In this document: positions 41,903 through 49,678 of the stretch, in pieces | How the letters are laid out: the number at the start of each line of letters is the position of its first letter | Numbering within the stretch: the first letter of the stretch is position 1 | DNA from: Conyzicola nivalis | GTDB lineage: Bacteria; Actinomycetota; Actinomycetes; Actinomycetales; Microbacteriaceae | DNA length: 64,000 nucleotides | NCBI RefSeq assembly: GCF_014639655.1 | Contig: NZ_BMGB01000001.1 | Location: 2,624,245 to 2,688,244 of the forward strand | Direction of reading: 5' to 3' | Program-made: the position numbers and the translations under genes | The notes under the pieces: model-generated | Seen by the model: only the letters and a program-made list of their open reading frames with translations | The model's database searches: none | Told to the model about the DNA's origin: nothing

Positions 41903-43954
41903 GTGAACCGCAACCTCGCGAAACTCGCCGTTCCGATCGGCGTCGTGGGCATCGTCCTGCTGCTGGTCGTGCCCGTGCCGGCCGGCGTGCTCGACTTCCT
42001 GCTGATCATCAGCATCATGCTCTCGCTCGTCACGCTGCTCACGGCCATGTTCGTGCAGAAGCCGCTCGACTTCTCCGTGTTCCCCTCGCTGCTGCTGGTC
42101 GCGACCCTGTTCCGGCTCGGTCTCAACGTGGCATCCACCCGTCTCGTGTTGGGCGACGGCTTCGCCGGCGAGGTGATCGCGGCGTTCGGCCACGTCGCCG
42201 TCGGCGGCTCGATCATCATCGGCGCCGTCATCTTCCTCATCCTCGTGGTCATCCAGTTCGTGGTGGTCACCAAGGGCGCCGAGCGCGTGGCCGAGGTCGG
42301 GGCGCGGTTCACCCTCGACGCCATGCCCGGCAAGCAGATGGCCATCGACGCCGACCTCAACGCCGGGCTCATCACCGACGACCAGGCCCGCGCCCGGCGC
42401 GCCGAAGTCTCGGCCGAGGCCGACTTCTACGGCGCCATGGACGGTGCCTCGAAGTTCGTCAAGGGCGACGCGATCGCCGGCATCATCATCATCATCATCA
42501 ACCTCGTGGGCGGCATCGCGATCGGCATGCTGCAGCGCGGAATGGAGATCGGCGACGCGCTCAACACCTACGCGCTGCTGACCATCGGCGACGGACTGGT
42601 CACCCAGATCCCCGCCCTGCTCATGGCCGTCGCGACCGGCATCATCGTCACCCGCTCGAACGCCGAGAGCGACCTCGGCAGTTCGGCCTCCACCCAGCTC
42701 ACCCAGTCGCGCAATGCGCTCATGATCGCGGGAGGCGCGGCGGTGGGCATGGCCTTCATCCCCGGCATGCCGCTCATCCCGTTCGTGCTGGTCGGCGCCG
42801 CACTGTTCTTCATCGCCTACCGGGTGAAGGTCAACAAGGCCGCCGACCTCAAGCAACTCGAGGACGCGCAGACCGACGAGGCCAATGTCACGACGCCGAT
42901 CACCACCGAGGGGCTCATCGAGCAGATGCGCGTGCACGCCCTCGAGATCCTGCTCTCCTCCGACCTGGTCGACATAGTGTCGGATGCCTCGGACGATCTC
43001 CTGGCGCGCGTGCGGGCCCTGCGGCGCAAGATCGCGATGGACCTCGGTGTGGTCGTCCCACCGGTGCGCACCCGCGACAGCGTGGAACTGCCGAGCTCGA
43101 CCTACGTCATCCGCATCGCCGGCGTGGAGGCGGGCCGCGGTGTCGCCCCGCAGGGCAAGGTGCTGGCCCTCGGGGACGCGCTCGACAGCCTGCCCGGCCA
43201 GGCCACGGTCGACCCCGTGTTCGGCCTCAGCGGCAAGTGGGTGCCCGCCGAGATGCGTCACAGCGCGGAGATGCTCGGCGCCACGGTGATCGACCGCGTC
43301 TCGGTTGTCGTGACGCACCTCTCGTCCATCATCAGCGCCAACGCCGCCCGCCTGCTCACCCGGGAAGACGTGCGGGTGCTCACCGAGGGTGTGAAGCAGG
43401 TCAACCCGGCCGCGGTCGACGAGCTCGTGCCGTCGCTGCTCAGCCTCGCCGAGGTGCAGCGGGTGCTGCAGGGGCTGCTGCACGAGCAGATCCCCATCAA
43501 CGACCTGCCGCGCATCTACGAGTCGCTCTCGCTGCGCGCCAAGGTGTCGAACGACCCCGAGGGGCTCATCGAGGCCGCCCGCACCGCGCTCGGCCCGGCG
43601 CTCGCCGCGAACTACATCGAGGCCGGCACGTTGCGCGTCATCATGATCGACCCGCTGCTCGAGCAGTCGATGCTCGAGGGGCTGCGGCCGTCCGAGGCCG
43701 GCACCCAGATCCTGCTGGCCCAGCAGTCGCTCGAGGCCGTACTGGACTCGCTGCGCGACTCGGTCGCCAAGCTCGAGGCCGCCGGCCAGTCGGCGGTCCT
43801 GGTCTGCGCCCCGGCCCTGCGCCCCGCGATCCGGCGCCTCGTCTCCGCGCAGTCGGGCGGCCTGCCCGTGCTCTCCTACCAGGAGGTCACCGCCGCCAAC
43901 GTGAACATCGAAACAGTGGGGGTCGTGCGTGTCACCGAGTCGATATCACGTTGA
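41903..43954 (+). CDS. flhA: Export apparatus protein FlhA
   Basis: A 683-residue protein of usual length, GTG start at 41903. The N-terminal half has about eight membrane segments with KPLDFSVFPSLLLVATLFRL and the FHIPEP-type loop region around GARFTLDAMPGKQMAIDADL; the C-terminal ~340 residues form the cytosolic nonameric ring. It handles chaperone-substrate complexes and proton-driven export. Its last 26 bases overlap the FlhF-like gene. Confidence 0.96.
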   Translation: MNRNLAKLAVPIGVVGIVLLLVVPVPAGVLDFLLIISIMLSLVTLLTAMFVQKPLDFSVFPSLLLVATLFRLGLNVASTRLVLGDGFAGEVIAAFGHVAVGGSIIIGAVIFLILVVIQFVVVTKGAERVAEVGARFTLDAMPGKQMAIDADLNAGLITDDQARARRAEVSAEADFYGAMDGASKFVKGDAIAGIIIIIINLVGGIAIGMLQRGMEIGDALNTYALLTIGDGLVTQIPALLMAVATGIIVTRSNAESDLGSSASTQLTQSRNALMIAGGAAVGMAFIPGMPLIPFVLVGAALFFIAYRVKVNKAADLKQLEDAQTDEANVTTPITTEGLIEQMRVHALEILLSSDLVDIVSDASDDLLARVRALRRKIAMDLGVVVPPVRTRDSVELPSSTYVIRIAGVEAGRGVAPQGKVLALGDALDSLPGQATVDPVFGLSGKWVPAEMRHSAEMLGATVIDRVSVVVTHLSSIISANAARLLTREDVRVLTEGVKQVNPAAVDELVPSLLSLAEVQRVLQGLLHEQIPINDLPRIYESLSLRAKVSNDPEGLIEAARTALGPALAANYIEAGTLRVIMIDPLLEQSMLEGLRPSEAGTQILLAQQSLEAVLDSLRDSVAKLEAAGQSAVLVCAPALRPAIRRLVSAQSGGLPVLSYQEVTAANVNIETVGVVRVTESISR

Positions 43955-44783
43955 GGCCGACTCGGTCGCGGATCTGAACGCCCGCATTCTCGACCAGTAC
44001 GGTCCGGATGCCGCCGTGGTCGCCACGACCGTGACCACGACCGGCGGACTGCAGGGCTTCTTCGCCACACGCAAGTTCCACGCCACGGTGGAACTCGCCG
44101 ACGGCACGGCCACCGACGCCCACTCCTTCGACCTGCCGGCGAGGGCGGGAATCGCGGCGCTGCTCGACCGCGCCGACGACTTCGACGAGGTGGCGCCCGC
44201 CGCCGAACCGTCGTGGAACGTCTCGACCTCCACGCCAGGGTTCGCGGCGATCCTCGCCGACCTGACGTTGAACACCGCCCAGCCGACACCCGCCATCGCG
44301 CCGCCCGCCCCGCCGAGCCCGCTGCCGCTGCGCGGCGCCGGCGACCTCGTGGTGTTCATCGGCCTGGGCGACGACGCGCTCGCGGTGGCGAAGACGGTCG
44401 CCGCGGGGATGGGCGCATCCGTTCTGCGCATCGGCGGGACCATCGAGCGTCCCGAGATCCCGCGCATCGACGACCGGCGCGGAGCCATCGCGGCCCGTGC
44501 CGAGGGCGTGCGCCTCGGCGAAGGAGTCGTGATGGCCTTCGGCCTGCCGCGCCGCGGACCGACGGCCGGATCGGTGACCGATCTCGAGAGCCTGCACGCC
44601 GACCAGTTCTGGGTCGCCGTCGACGCCGGCCGCAAGCCGGAGGACACCGTGCGCTGGGTGCGCGCGGTCGCCAATGTCGTGCCGCTCACCGCGGTGATGA
44701 GCTGGTCCCCCGACGAGACATCCACCCCTCATTCGGTCGCGCAACTCGGGCTGCCCGTCGGTTGGGTCGAGACCGGTTGGTAG
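43929..44783 (+). CDS. FlhF-like protein lacking the GTPase P-loop
   Basis: A 284-residue protein from a GTG inside the end of flhA. Residues 4-60 resemble the FlhF N-terminus: SVADLNARILDQYGPDAAVV, then GGLQGFFATRKFHATVE. The rest aligns in outline with the FlhF GTPase domain and ends GLPVGWVETGW like the FlhF C-terminus. However the expected GxxxxGKT nucleotide loop is replaced by FIGLGDDALAVAKTVAAG, with no Lys-Thr/Ser pair, and the domain is shorter by about 100 residues. FlhF normally directs flagellar site and number as a GTPase. Here it may be a non-hydrolysing remnant or adaptor. No FlhG partner is present. The call rests on these motifs and on its place between flhA and csrA. Confidence 0.65.
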   Translation: MSPSRYHVEADSVADLNARILDQYGPDAAVVATTVTTTGGLQGFFATRKFHATVELADGTATDAHSFDLPARAGIAALLDRADDFDEVAPAAEPSWNVSTSTPGFAAILADLTLNTAQPTPAIAPPAPPSPLPLRGAGDLVVFIGLGDDALAVAKTVAAGMGASVLRIGGTIERPEIPRIDDRRGAIAARAEGVRLGEGVVMAFGLPRRGPTAGSVTDLESLHADQFWVAVDAGRKPEDTVRWVRAVANVVPLTAVMSWSPDETSTPHSVAQLGLPVGWVETGW

Positions 44784-44792
44784 GCTGAATAA

Positions 44793-45077
44793 ATGCTCGT
44801 TCTAACTCGCAAACCGGGAGAACGCATTCTCATCGGTGACAACATCGTCGTCACCATCCTCGACTCACGGGGAGACGGGGTGCGGATCGGTATCGACGCG
44901 CCGCGCGGAATCGCGATCCAGCGCGAAGAGGTGCTGAAGGCCGTGACCGATGCGAACCTCGCCGCCGCCGGGGCCCGCCCCGACGACGCCGAGCGCATCA
45001 AGGCCGCGTTGGGCATCGTGCCGCCGACGGCGCCGGGCCCCGACGCCGCGACCCCGCCCGGCGACCCGGCGCGCTAG
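44793..45077 (+). CDS. csrA: Carbon storage regulator CsrA
   Basis: A 94-residue RNA-binding repressor. MLVLTRKPGERILIGDNIVV, TILDSRGDGVRIGIDAPRGI and AIQREEV are the canonical CsrA strands including the RNA-contact residues L4, R6 and R44-type segment. About 30 residues of Ala/Pro-rich tail extend beyond the usual 60-70 residues. CsrA dimers bind GGA-loop hairpins and block translation; FliW antagonises it. No good ribosome site precedes the ATG, but TAGGCT 6 bases upstream could be a -10 for leaderless expression. Its stop overlaps that of the convergent DUF885 gene. Confidence 0.93.
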   Translation: MLVLTRKPGERILIGDNIVVTILDSRGDGVRIGIDAPRGIAIQREEVLKAVTDANLAAAGARPDDAERIKAALGIVPPTAPGPDAATPPGDPAR

Positions 45078-46702
45078 TCCGCGAGCCGCCACTCCCCGGC
45101 GGCGTCGATCGCACGGATCTCGCTGTCGTCGCCCAGCAGCTCCCAGCGCTGCAGTGAGAACGGCAGGTTGCCGTTCTTCCACACCGAATCGTGGAACGCC
45201 CGCAGGTCGAAGTCCGGCCGTTCGGCCGCATCCGCCAGCAGTCGCAGCAGCTGCAGCTTGCCGGTCGTGTAGGCCATCGCCAGCCCGGGCCCGGTGAGAT
45301 ACATCGCCGTCTCCTCGGTCGCCGTGCCCGCGTCCATCGGAACGCGCCGCACGAACTGGTCGACGGCCTCGGCGAAGCTGTACGCGCCGATCGCGAGGTT
45401 CACGTCGACGACAACCCGCAGCGCGCGCAGCCGCACGAAATTGTGCACGATCGTGAGCGAGGCGTCGCCGCCGTCGAACAGGCCCGCCTGCATCATCAGC
45501 TCCTCGTTGTAGTGCGCGATGCCCTCGTTCGCGGCGGAGTCGTAGTAGCGGCGGCGGATCACACGCTCGTGCCCCCACGCCCGGACGAGCTGCTGGAAGT
45601 GCGCCCCCTCGTGCACGATGCCGAGCCGCGGGTCGAGCGCGTTCGCCGCGTAGAAGTAGCCGAGGTCGGAGTCGGGCGCCGGCATGTACGAGGTGCCGTC
45701 GCCGCCGAGCCGGTGCTCGTCGGTGAGATCGTCCGGCACGCCGAGCCAGGTCAGGCCGCGCAGGTAGGCGGGGATCTCGGCGGTCAGGTAGTGCCCGTGG
45801 CCCGCCTGGCTCAGGATGCCGCGGCTCTCGTAGAACTCCCGCACCGCCGTCTCGTCCCGCGCCTCGGTGGCGTGCTGCTCGTCGCTCGTGGCGGCGGGCC
45901 GCGTGCTCCCCGCCGGGCGCGTGCGTGACGCGAGCTCCCACGCCACGGCGTGGGAGTACTCCTGCTCGGCGGCCGCGACCAGCTGCTCGGGCGACGCCGC
46001 GATGAGCGCCACGTGCCGCAGGTACCACTCGAAGCTCTCGCGCCCCACCGGCGCGAGGCGCGGCATGGCGGGTGCCTCGTGCTCGAGCCACGCGGCAAAC
46101 CCCGCGAGAGCGGCGGCTGCGGGGTCGATGGCCGCGGCCAGGGCGGCGGCGGTCTCGGTGCTCACGTCGGGGGAGAGCGCCGCCACCGACGCGGCGAGGT
46201 CGCTCTCGATCGAGCCGAGCAGCTCCGCGGCGACCGTGGCGAGCTCGGCGGTGCCGTGTTCCTCGAGGTTGGCCCGGGCGACGAGCACCTGCGCGGGTAC
46301 GGCACGCAGCACGTTCACGAGGCCGGCCTGACGCTCGGCGTCGAACGGGGCGGGCTGCAGCAGCAGGTCGAAGTACGGGCCGAGAATCTGGCTCGCGGCG
46401 AATACGGCGTCGCGCTGCCACGAGCGGGTGACCTCGAGTTCCCAGTGCACGCGGGCGATGGCCGAGCCGATCAGGCGGTGGTCGACCCTGTCCGCCACCG
46501 ACTCCTCCGAGGCGTCGATCGCCCGCCACCGGTCGACGAAACCCGTGAGCGCCGTCCGGCGTTCCCGCACCGACCCGGCGTCGAACCGCGGCAGCCAGAG
46601 CGGCGGGTGCGCGATCCGCGGCATGTCGTCGGCGCTGCGGAAAACGGTGGCTTCGCGCCACGCCCAGAAGTCTTTACCGAGTAGTTCGATCGTCGCGTTC
46701 AC
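45074..46702 (-). CDS. DUF885 family, putative zinc peptidase
   Basis: A 542-residue protein of the DUF885 family. The zinc-peptidase-like motif HEGAHF is at residues 364-369 and NEGIAHYNEELMM follows at 392-404, a gluzincin-type arrangement in which the downstream Glu would be the third ligand. No signal peptide is seen, so it is probably cytosolic. Substrate unknown. Its stop (read TAG on the minus strand) shares three bases with the csrA stop, and its start region is divergent from the GerW-like gene. No functional link to flagella is evident. Confidence 0.8.
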   Translation of the reverse strand: MNATIELLGKDFWAWREATVFRSADDMPRIAHPPLWLPRFDAGSVRERRTALTGFVDRWRAIDASEESVADRVDHRLIGSAIARVHWELEVTRSWQRDAVFAASQILGPYFDLLLQPAPFDAERQAGLVNVLRAVPAQVLVARANLEEHGTAELATVAAELLGSIESDLAASVAALSPDVSTETAAALAAAIDPAAAALAGFAAWLEHEAPAMPRLAPVGRESFEWYLRHVALIAASPEQLVAAAEQEYSHAVAWELASRTRPAGSTRPAATSDEQHATEARDETAVREFYESRGILSQAGHGHYLTAEIPAYLRGLTWLGVPDDLTDEHRLGGDGTSYMPAPDSDLGYFYAANALDPRLGIVHEGAHFQQLVRAWGHERVIRRRYYDSAANEGIAHYNEELMMQAGLFDGGDASLTIVHNFVRLRALRVVVDVNLAIGAYSFAEAVDQFVRRVPMDAGTATEETAMYLTGPGLAMAYTTGKLQLLRLLADAAERPDFDLRAFHDSVWKNGNLPFSLQRWELLGDDSEIRAIDAAGEWRLAD

Positions 46703-46779
46703 GGAGCCGATTCTCGCAGACGTGTCATCCGCACCCGACCGTCTTCCGCGCCGGCTCCCATCGGCAGTACCGTCGTCGC

Positions 46780-47132
46780 ATGACGAACCTCATCGAGAAA
46801 CTCACTGACTCGGTTCCCGCCTGGGGTTCGAAGCTGTCGTACGGCGAAAAGGCGACGCTCCACGGGCACGACATCCTGCCCGTGGCGGCCGTCGTCTTCG
46901 GCTTCGGCGCCGGCGAGGGCTCGGGCGAACAGCCGGCGAGCGACACCGTTCCCGCGGGAAAGGCGAAGGCAGCGGCGGCGGTGGCGGCGGGTACTCGATC
47001 CCGATCGGGGCCTACATCGGCGGTCCCGACGGAATCCGCTTCCACTTCAACCCGATCACGCTGATCGCGGTCGTGGTGCCCTTGGTCTCGGCGGTCGGCT
47101 GGGTGATTCGCGCGCGCCACCGGGGAAAGTAA
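46780..47132 (+). pseudogene. GerW/YtfJ-family gene with a -1 frame break
   Basis: The ATG at 46780 opens a frame encoding MTNLIEKLTDSVPAWGSKLS and LPVAAVVFGFGAGEGSGEQP, the N-terminal part of a GerW (YtfJ) family protein. After residue 60 the family-like sequence continues in the -1 frame: KGEGSGGGGGGYSIPIGAYI, then GGPDGIRFHFNP and a C-terminal membrane segment ending at TAA 47130-47132, for 117 residues in all. The break falls exactly at GGGAAAG (46956-46962), in frame as G-GGA-AAG, which fits the -1 ribosomal slip pattern X-XXY-YYZ. Without a slip the frame runs on as an Ala/Arg/Ser tail to 47064. It may be programmed frameshifting, a one-base deletion, or a sequencing error. No clear stimulatory stem lies 5-9 bases downstream. 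Confidence 0.7.
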
Positions 47133-47151
47133 AAAACCCCCGGAATCCCGA
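47131..47151 (-). terminator. Terminator of the tRNA transcript
   Basis: On the minus strand CCCTCGGG, a short loop and CCGGGGG (one mismatch) are followed by six T. It lies 20 bases past the 3' end of tRNA-Phe and fits intrinsic termination of the Glu-Asp-Phe transcript. It also overlaps the stop of the GerW-like gene on the other strand. Confidence 0.75.
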
Positions 47152-47170
47152 GGGTGTTCCGAAGGTTTAG

Positions 47171-47246
47171 TGGTGGCCCCGACCGGCGTCGATCCGGTGA
47201 CCTCACGATTTTCAGTCGTGCGCTCTACCAACTGAGCTACAGGGCC
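47171..47246 (-). tRNA. tRNA-Phe (anticodon GAA), CCA encoded
   Basis: Minus-strand cloverleaf: acceptor GGCCCTG/CGGGGCC, D-arm with AGCTCAGTTGGTAGAGC, anticodon stem-loop CACGACTGAAAATCGTG with GAA, T-arm GGATCGACGCC region, discriminator A and genomic CCA. Last of three tRNA genes in the direction of transcription. Confidence 0.95.
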
Positions 47247-47309
47247 ATGAGAGGCGAACCCCTCATAAGACGAAAAGCCCCTCCTTTCGAAGAGGCTTTC
47301 CATTCTTTG

Positions 47310-47383
47310 CGACCCTGACCGGACTTGAACCGGCGACCTCCGCCGTGACAGGGCGGCGCGCTAACCAACTGCGCTACAGGGCC
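47310..47383 (-). tRNA. tRNA-Asp (anticodon GTC)
   Basis: Minus-strand cloverleaf: acceptor GGCCCTG/CAGGGTC, anticodon arm GCCGCCCTGTCACGGCGG with GTC, T-arm CCGGTTCAAGTCCGG, discriminator G. CCA is not encoded. Middle gene of the array. Confidence 0.95.
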
Positions 47384-47405
47384 ATGCTATTTAATTTTGT
47401 GTTTG

Positions 47406-47478
47406 TGACCCCAACGGGATTCGAACCCGTGTTAACGCCGTGAAAGGGCGCCGTCCTAGGCCACTAAACGATGGGGCC
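47406..47478 (-). tRNA. tRNA-Glu (anticodon TTC)
   Basis: Minus-strand cloverleaf: acceptor GGCCCCA/TGGGGTC, D-arm TCGTTTAGTGGCCTAGGA, anticodon loop CCTTTCAC with TTC, T-arm CGGGTTCGAATCCCG, discriminator A. CCA not encoded. First of the array; no convincing promoter was identified upstream of it. Confidence 0.95.
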
Positions 47479-47685
47479 ATGCGCAAACAAAACGTCATAG
47501 CTACCGAGGGAAAAGCATACGGGTCTCTCGGCCAAATACCAAACCGGGGCATTCGACACGGCCCGGCGGGGCACTCCGGCGAGCAAACATCCGGCATGTA
47601 GGTTCAAGTGGTCATTGAATGTTCTGGGTGAAACCTGAGGTTTCCCTATGCGGCCAAAACGTGGCTCTTGTTACTGTTAGAGAAG

Positions 47686-47710
47686 TTGACAGTGTGACGG
47701 GCGTTATAAA
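47686..47710 (+). promoter_or_regulatory. Possible promoter of the M23 gene, short spacer
   Basis: TTGACA at 47686-47691 and TATAAA at 47705-47710 are each good sigma-70-type boxes but only 13 bases apart, less than the usual 16-18. The -10 lies in the loop of GGCGT/ACGCC. Either one box belongs to another promoter or the promoter needs an activator. The rest of the 259-base gap from the tRNA-Glu gene holds a small GAAACC/GGTTTC palindrome at 47630-47644 and nothing else I recognise. Confidence 0.35.
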
Positions 47711-47737
47711 TGACGCCGAAACACGATTCGGGGAAAA

Positions 47738-49057
47738 ATGATCATCTGGCCACAGCGAGCCACTTCACGCAGCACGCCTCGGCGACGACGCTCAGACCGT
47801 CTCGTCGCCATCGCGCTCGCACTCACCGTGGCGACCGTCGGCTCGATCGTCGCCACCGACGCGCAGCCGGTGCAGGCCGTCGACTACCCGTCGTGGGACG
47901 ACGTGAAGAACGCGCGCTCGAGCGAAGCCAACACCGTTTCCGAGATCAAGCGCATCCAAGACGTGCTCGCCGGGTTGCGCGCAGAGGTCGAGCGCACGCA
48001 AGCCGAGGCGATCCGTCTGGGCGAGGCCTACCAGGAGGCCGACCAGGCGTTCCAGGAGCAGGCGCTCAAGGCGCAGAAATTGAAGGGGCAGGCGGATGAC
48101 GCGGCTCTCCTCGCCACGCAGTCGAAGCAGCGCGCCGGCGAGATCGTCGCCCAGCAGTACCGCTCCGGCAACGGAGACGTCACCACGGGCCTGCTCGTCA
48201 ACGCCGCCAAGGCCGACGACATGCTCTACTCCTACGGCATGGCCGACAAGTTCACCGAGCAGACGGCCGGCATCTACGAGAAGGCCGTCCTCGACCAGAA
48301 CACCGCGCAGGCGCTCACCGACCAGGCCGACATCGCGCAGGACGTGCTCGAGAAGTTGAAGCTCGAGGCGGAGGCTGCTGCCGCGGCCGCGCAGGCCGCG
48401 GCCGACGCGGCCGCCGTGGCCGTCACTGAGCAGGAGGAGAACGAGGCGACGCTGAACGCGCAGCTCACCGTTCTCACCGAGCGCCGCATGGCGACCGAGG
48501 CCGACTACAACACCGGTGTCGCCGTGCGCGCCGCTGAGGCAGCACGCCGCGCGGCCGAAGCCGCAGCGGCTCGAGCGGCCGCCCTTGCCGCAATGCCCGC
48601 CGGCGGAGGCGCCGGCAGTGGCACGCCCGCGGGCGTCGTCAACCAGAGCGGCTGGTCGAAGCCGACGTACGGCGGAATCACCAGCGGTTACGGCAACCGC
48701 CTCAACCCGGTCAGCCACGTCTGGCGTCTTCACGCCGGTACCGACATCAGCTCGGGATGCGGGCGGCCGATCTACGCCGCCCACGCTGGCACGGTCACCT
48801 ATGCCGCCCCGAACGGCAGCTACGGCAACTTCATCCTCATCACGCACGGCAACAGCACGGATACCGCCTACGGACACATCGTCAACGGCGGCACCCTCGT
48901 GAGCAAAGGCCAGACCGTGAACGCGGGCGACCTCATCGCGTACGTCGGCTCCACCGGCGGCTCGACCGGGTGTCACCTGCACTTCGAGGTCCGTATCGGC
49001 GGTATCACCACCGACCCCGTGCCGTACATGCGCGACCGTGGAGTGACCCTCGGCTGA
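47738..49057 (+). CDS. Secreted M23 peptidoglycan endopeptidase with coiled-coil
   Basis: A 439-residue exported protein. Residues about 18-47 are a signal peptide (RLVAIALALTVATVGSIVAT core, VQAVD end). Residues about 55-285 are a long, Ala/Glu/Gln-rich coiled-coil in two parts, as in EnvC/NlpD-like and RipA-like regulators. The C-terminal LytM/M23 domain (about 305-435) has both zinc motifs: LHAGTD (H332, D336) and HLHFEV (H413/H415). It should cleave or be positioned on wall peptides, likely at division or during growth. ATG behind GGGGAAAA. Confidence 0.88.
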   Translation: MIIWPQRATSRSTPRRRRSDRLVAIALALTVATVGSIVATDAQPVQAVDYPSWDDVKNARSSEANTVSEIKRIQDVLAGLRAEVERTQAEAIRLGEAYQEADQAFQEQALKAQKLKGQADDAALLATQSKQRAGEIVAQQYRSGNGDVTTGLLVNAAKADDMLYSYGMADKFTEQTAGIYEKAVLDQNTAQALTDQADIAQDVLEKLKLEAEAAAAAAQAAADAAAVAVTEQEENEATLNAQLTVLTERRMATEADYNTGVAVRAAEAARRAAEAAAARAAALAAMPAGGGAGSGTPAGVVNQSGWSKPTYGGITSGYGNRLNPVSHVWRLHAGTDISSGCGRPIYAAHAGTVTYAAPNGSYGNFILITHGNSTDTAYGHIVNGGTLVSKGQTVNAGDLIAYVGSTGGSTGCHLHFEVRIGGITTDPVPYMRDRGVTLG

Positions 49058-49089
49058 GCTCGCCGAGGCGAGTAGCGCTTAACGCGAAA

Positions 49090-49134
49090 ATCGCCGGTTG
49101 AGTAGGTCGCAGAGCGACTCACTCAACCGGCGAT
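49090..49134. terminator. Bidirectional cruciform terminator, GGTTGAGTAGG type
   Basis: ATCGCCGGTTGAGT (49090-49103) pairs with ACTCAACCGGCGAT (49121-49134), with an inner GTCGC/GCGAC hairpin. It is centred between the convergent M23 and ppa stops. The same GGTYGAGTAGG core recurs at 61580. Confidence 0.85.
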
Positions 49135-49141
49135 ACGTGTC

Positions 49142-49633
49142 TTAGTGCCCTTCGGCGGCGAGCTTCGCCACGCCCGCCTTGACGATCTCGTCGGCCTCGG
49201 CGGCGTCGCCCCAGCCTTCGGTGCGAACCCACTTGCCGGGCTCCAGGTCCTTGTAGTGCTCGAAGAAGTGCTCGATCTCCTTGCGGGTGAACTCGGGGAT
49301 GTCGTTCAGGTCCTGGATGTGTGACCAGCGCGGGTCGGTCGCCGGAACCGCGATGACCTTCGCGTCGGAGCCGCCGTCGTCGGTCATGTTGAAGACGGCG
49401 ACGGGGCGCACCGAGACGCCGACGCCCGGGAACAGCGGGTAGTCGAGCAGCACGAGAACGTCGACCGGGTCTCCGTCGAGGCCCAGCGTGTTCTCGAAGA
49501 ATCCGTAGTCGGTGGGGTAGACGAAACCGGTGAAGAGCACGCGGTCCAGGTATACCCGGCCCGTCTTGTGGTCGACCTCGTATTTGTTGCGGCTTCCCTT
49601 GGGAATTTCGATGATCGCATCGTAGGCGGCCAT
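49142..49633 (-). CDS. ppa: Inorganic pyrophosphatase
   Basis: A 163-residue family I soluble pyrophosphatase. [20 protein letters not shown], then [20 protein letters not shown] hold the metal- and pyrophosphate-binding acids. It removes pyrophosphate made by biosynthesis. AAGGAG precedes the ATG. It is divergent from tilS, sharing a 45-base gap. Confidence 0.96.
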   Translation of the reverse strand: MAAYDAIIEIPKGSRNKYEVDHKTGRVYLDRVLFTGFVYPTDYGFFENTLGLDGDPVDVLVLLDYPLFPGVGVSVRPVAVFNMTDDGGSDAKVIAVPATDPRWSHIQDLNDIPEFTRKEIEHFFEHYKDLEPGKWVRTEGWGDAAEADEIVKAGVAKLAAEGH

Positions 49634-49678
49634 GGTTAGCGCTCCTTGGTTTGTTGATTGCTGGAATAACGTTACTGG

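Noticed and set aside
47391..47597. 68-codon minus-strand frame over the tRNA-Glu region
   Set aside because: It runs across a clear tRNA gene and has no protein features.
47479..47737. c-di-AMP (ydaO) riboswitch ahead of the M23 peptidase, common in actinobacteria
   Set aside because: I looked for its conserved blocks in the 259-base gap and found none, only a small palindrome and promoter-like boxes.
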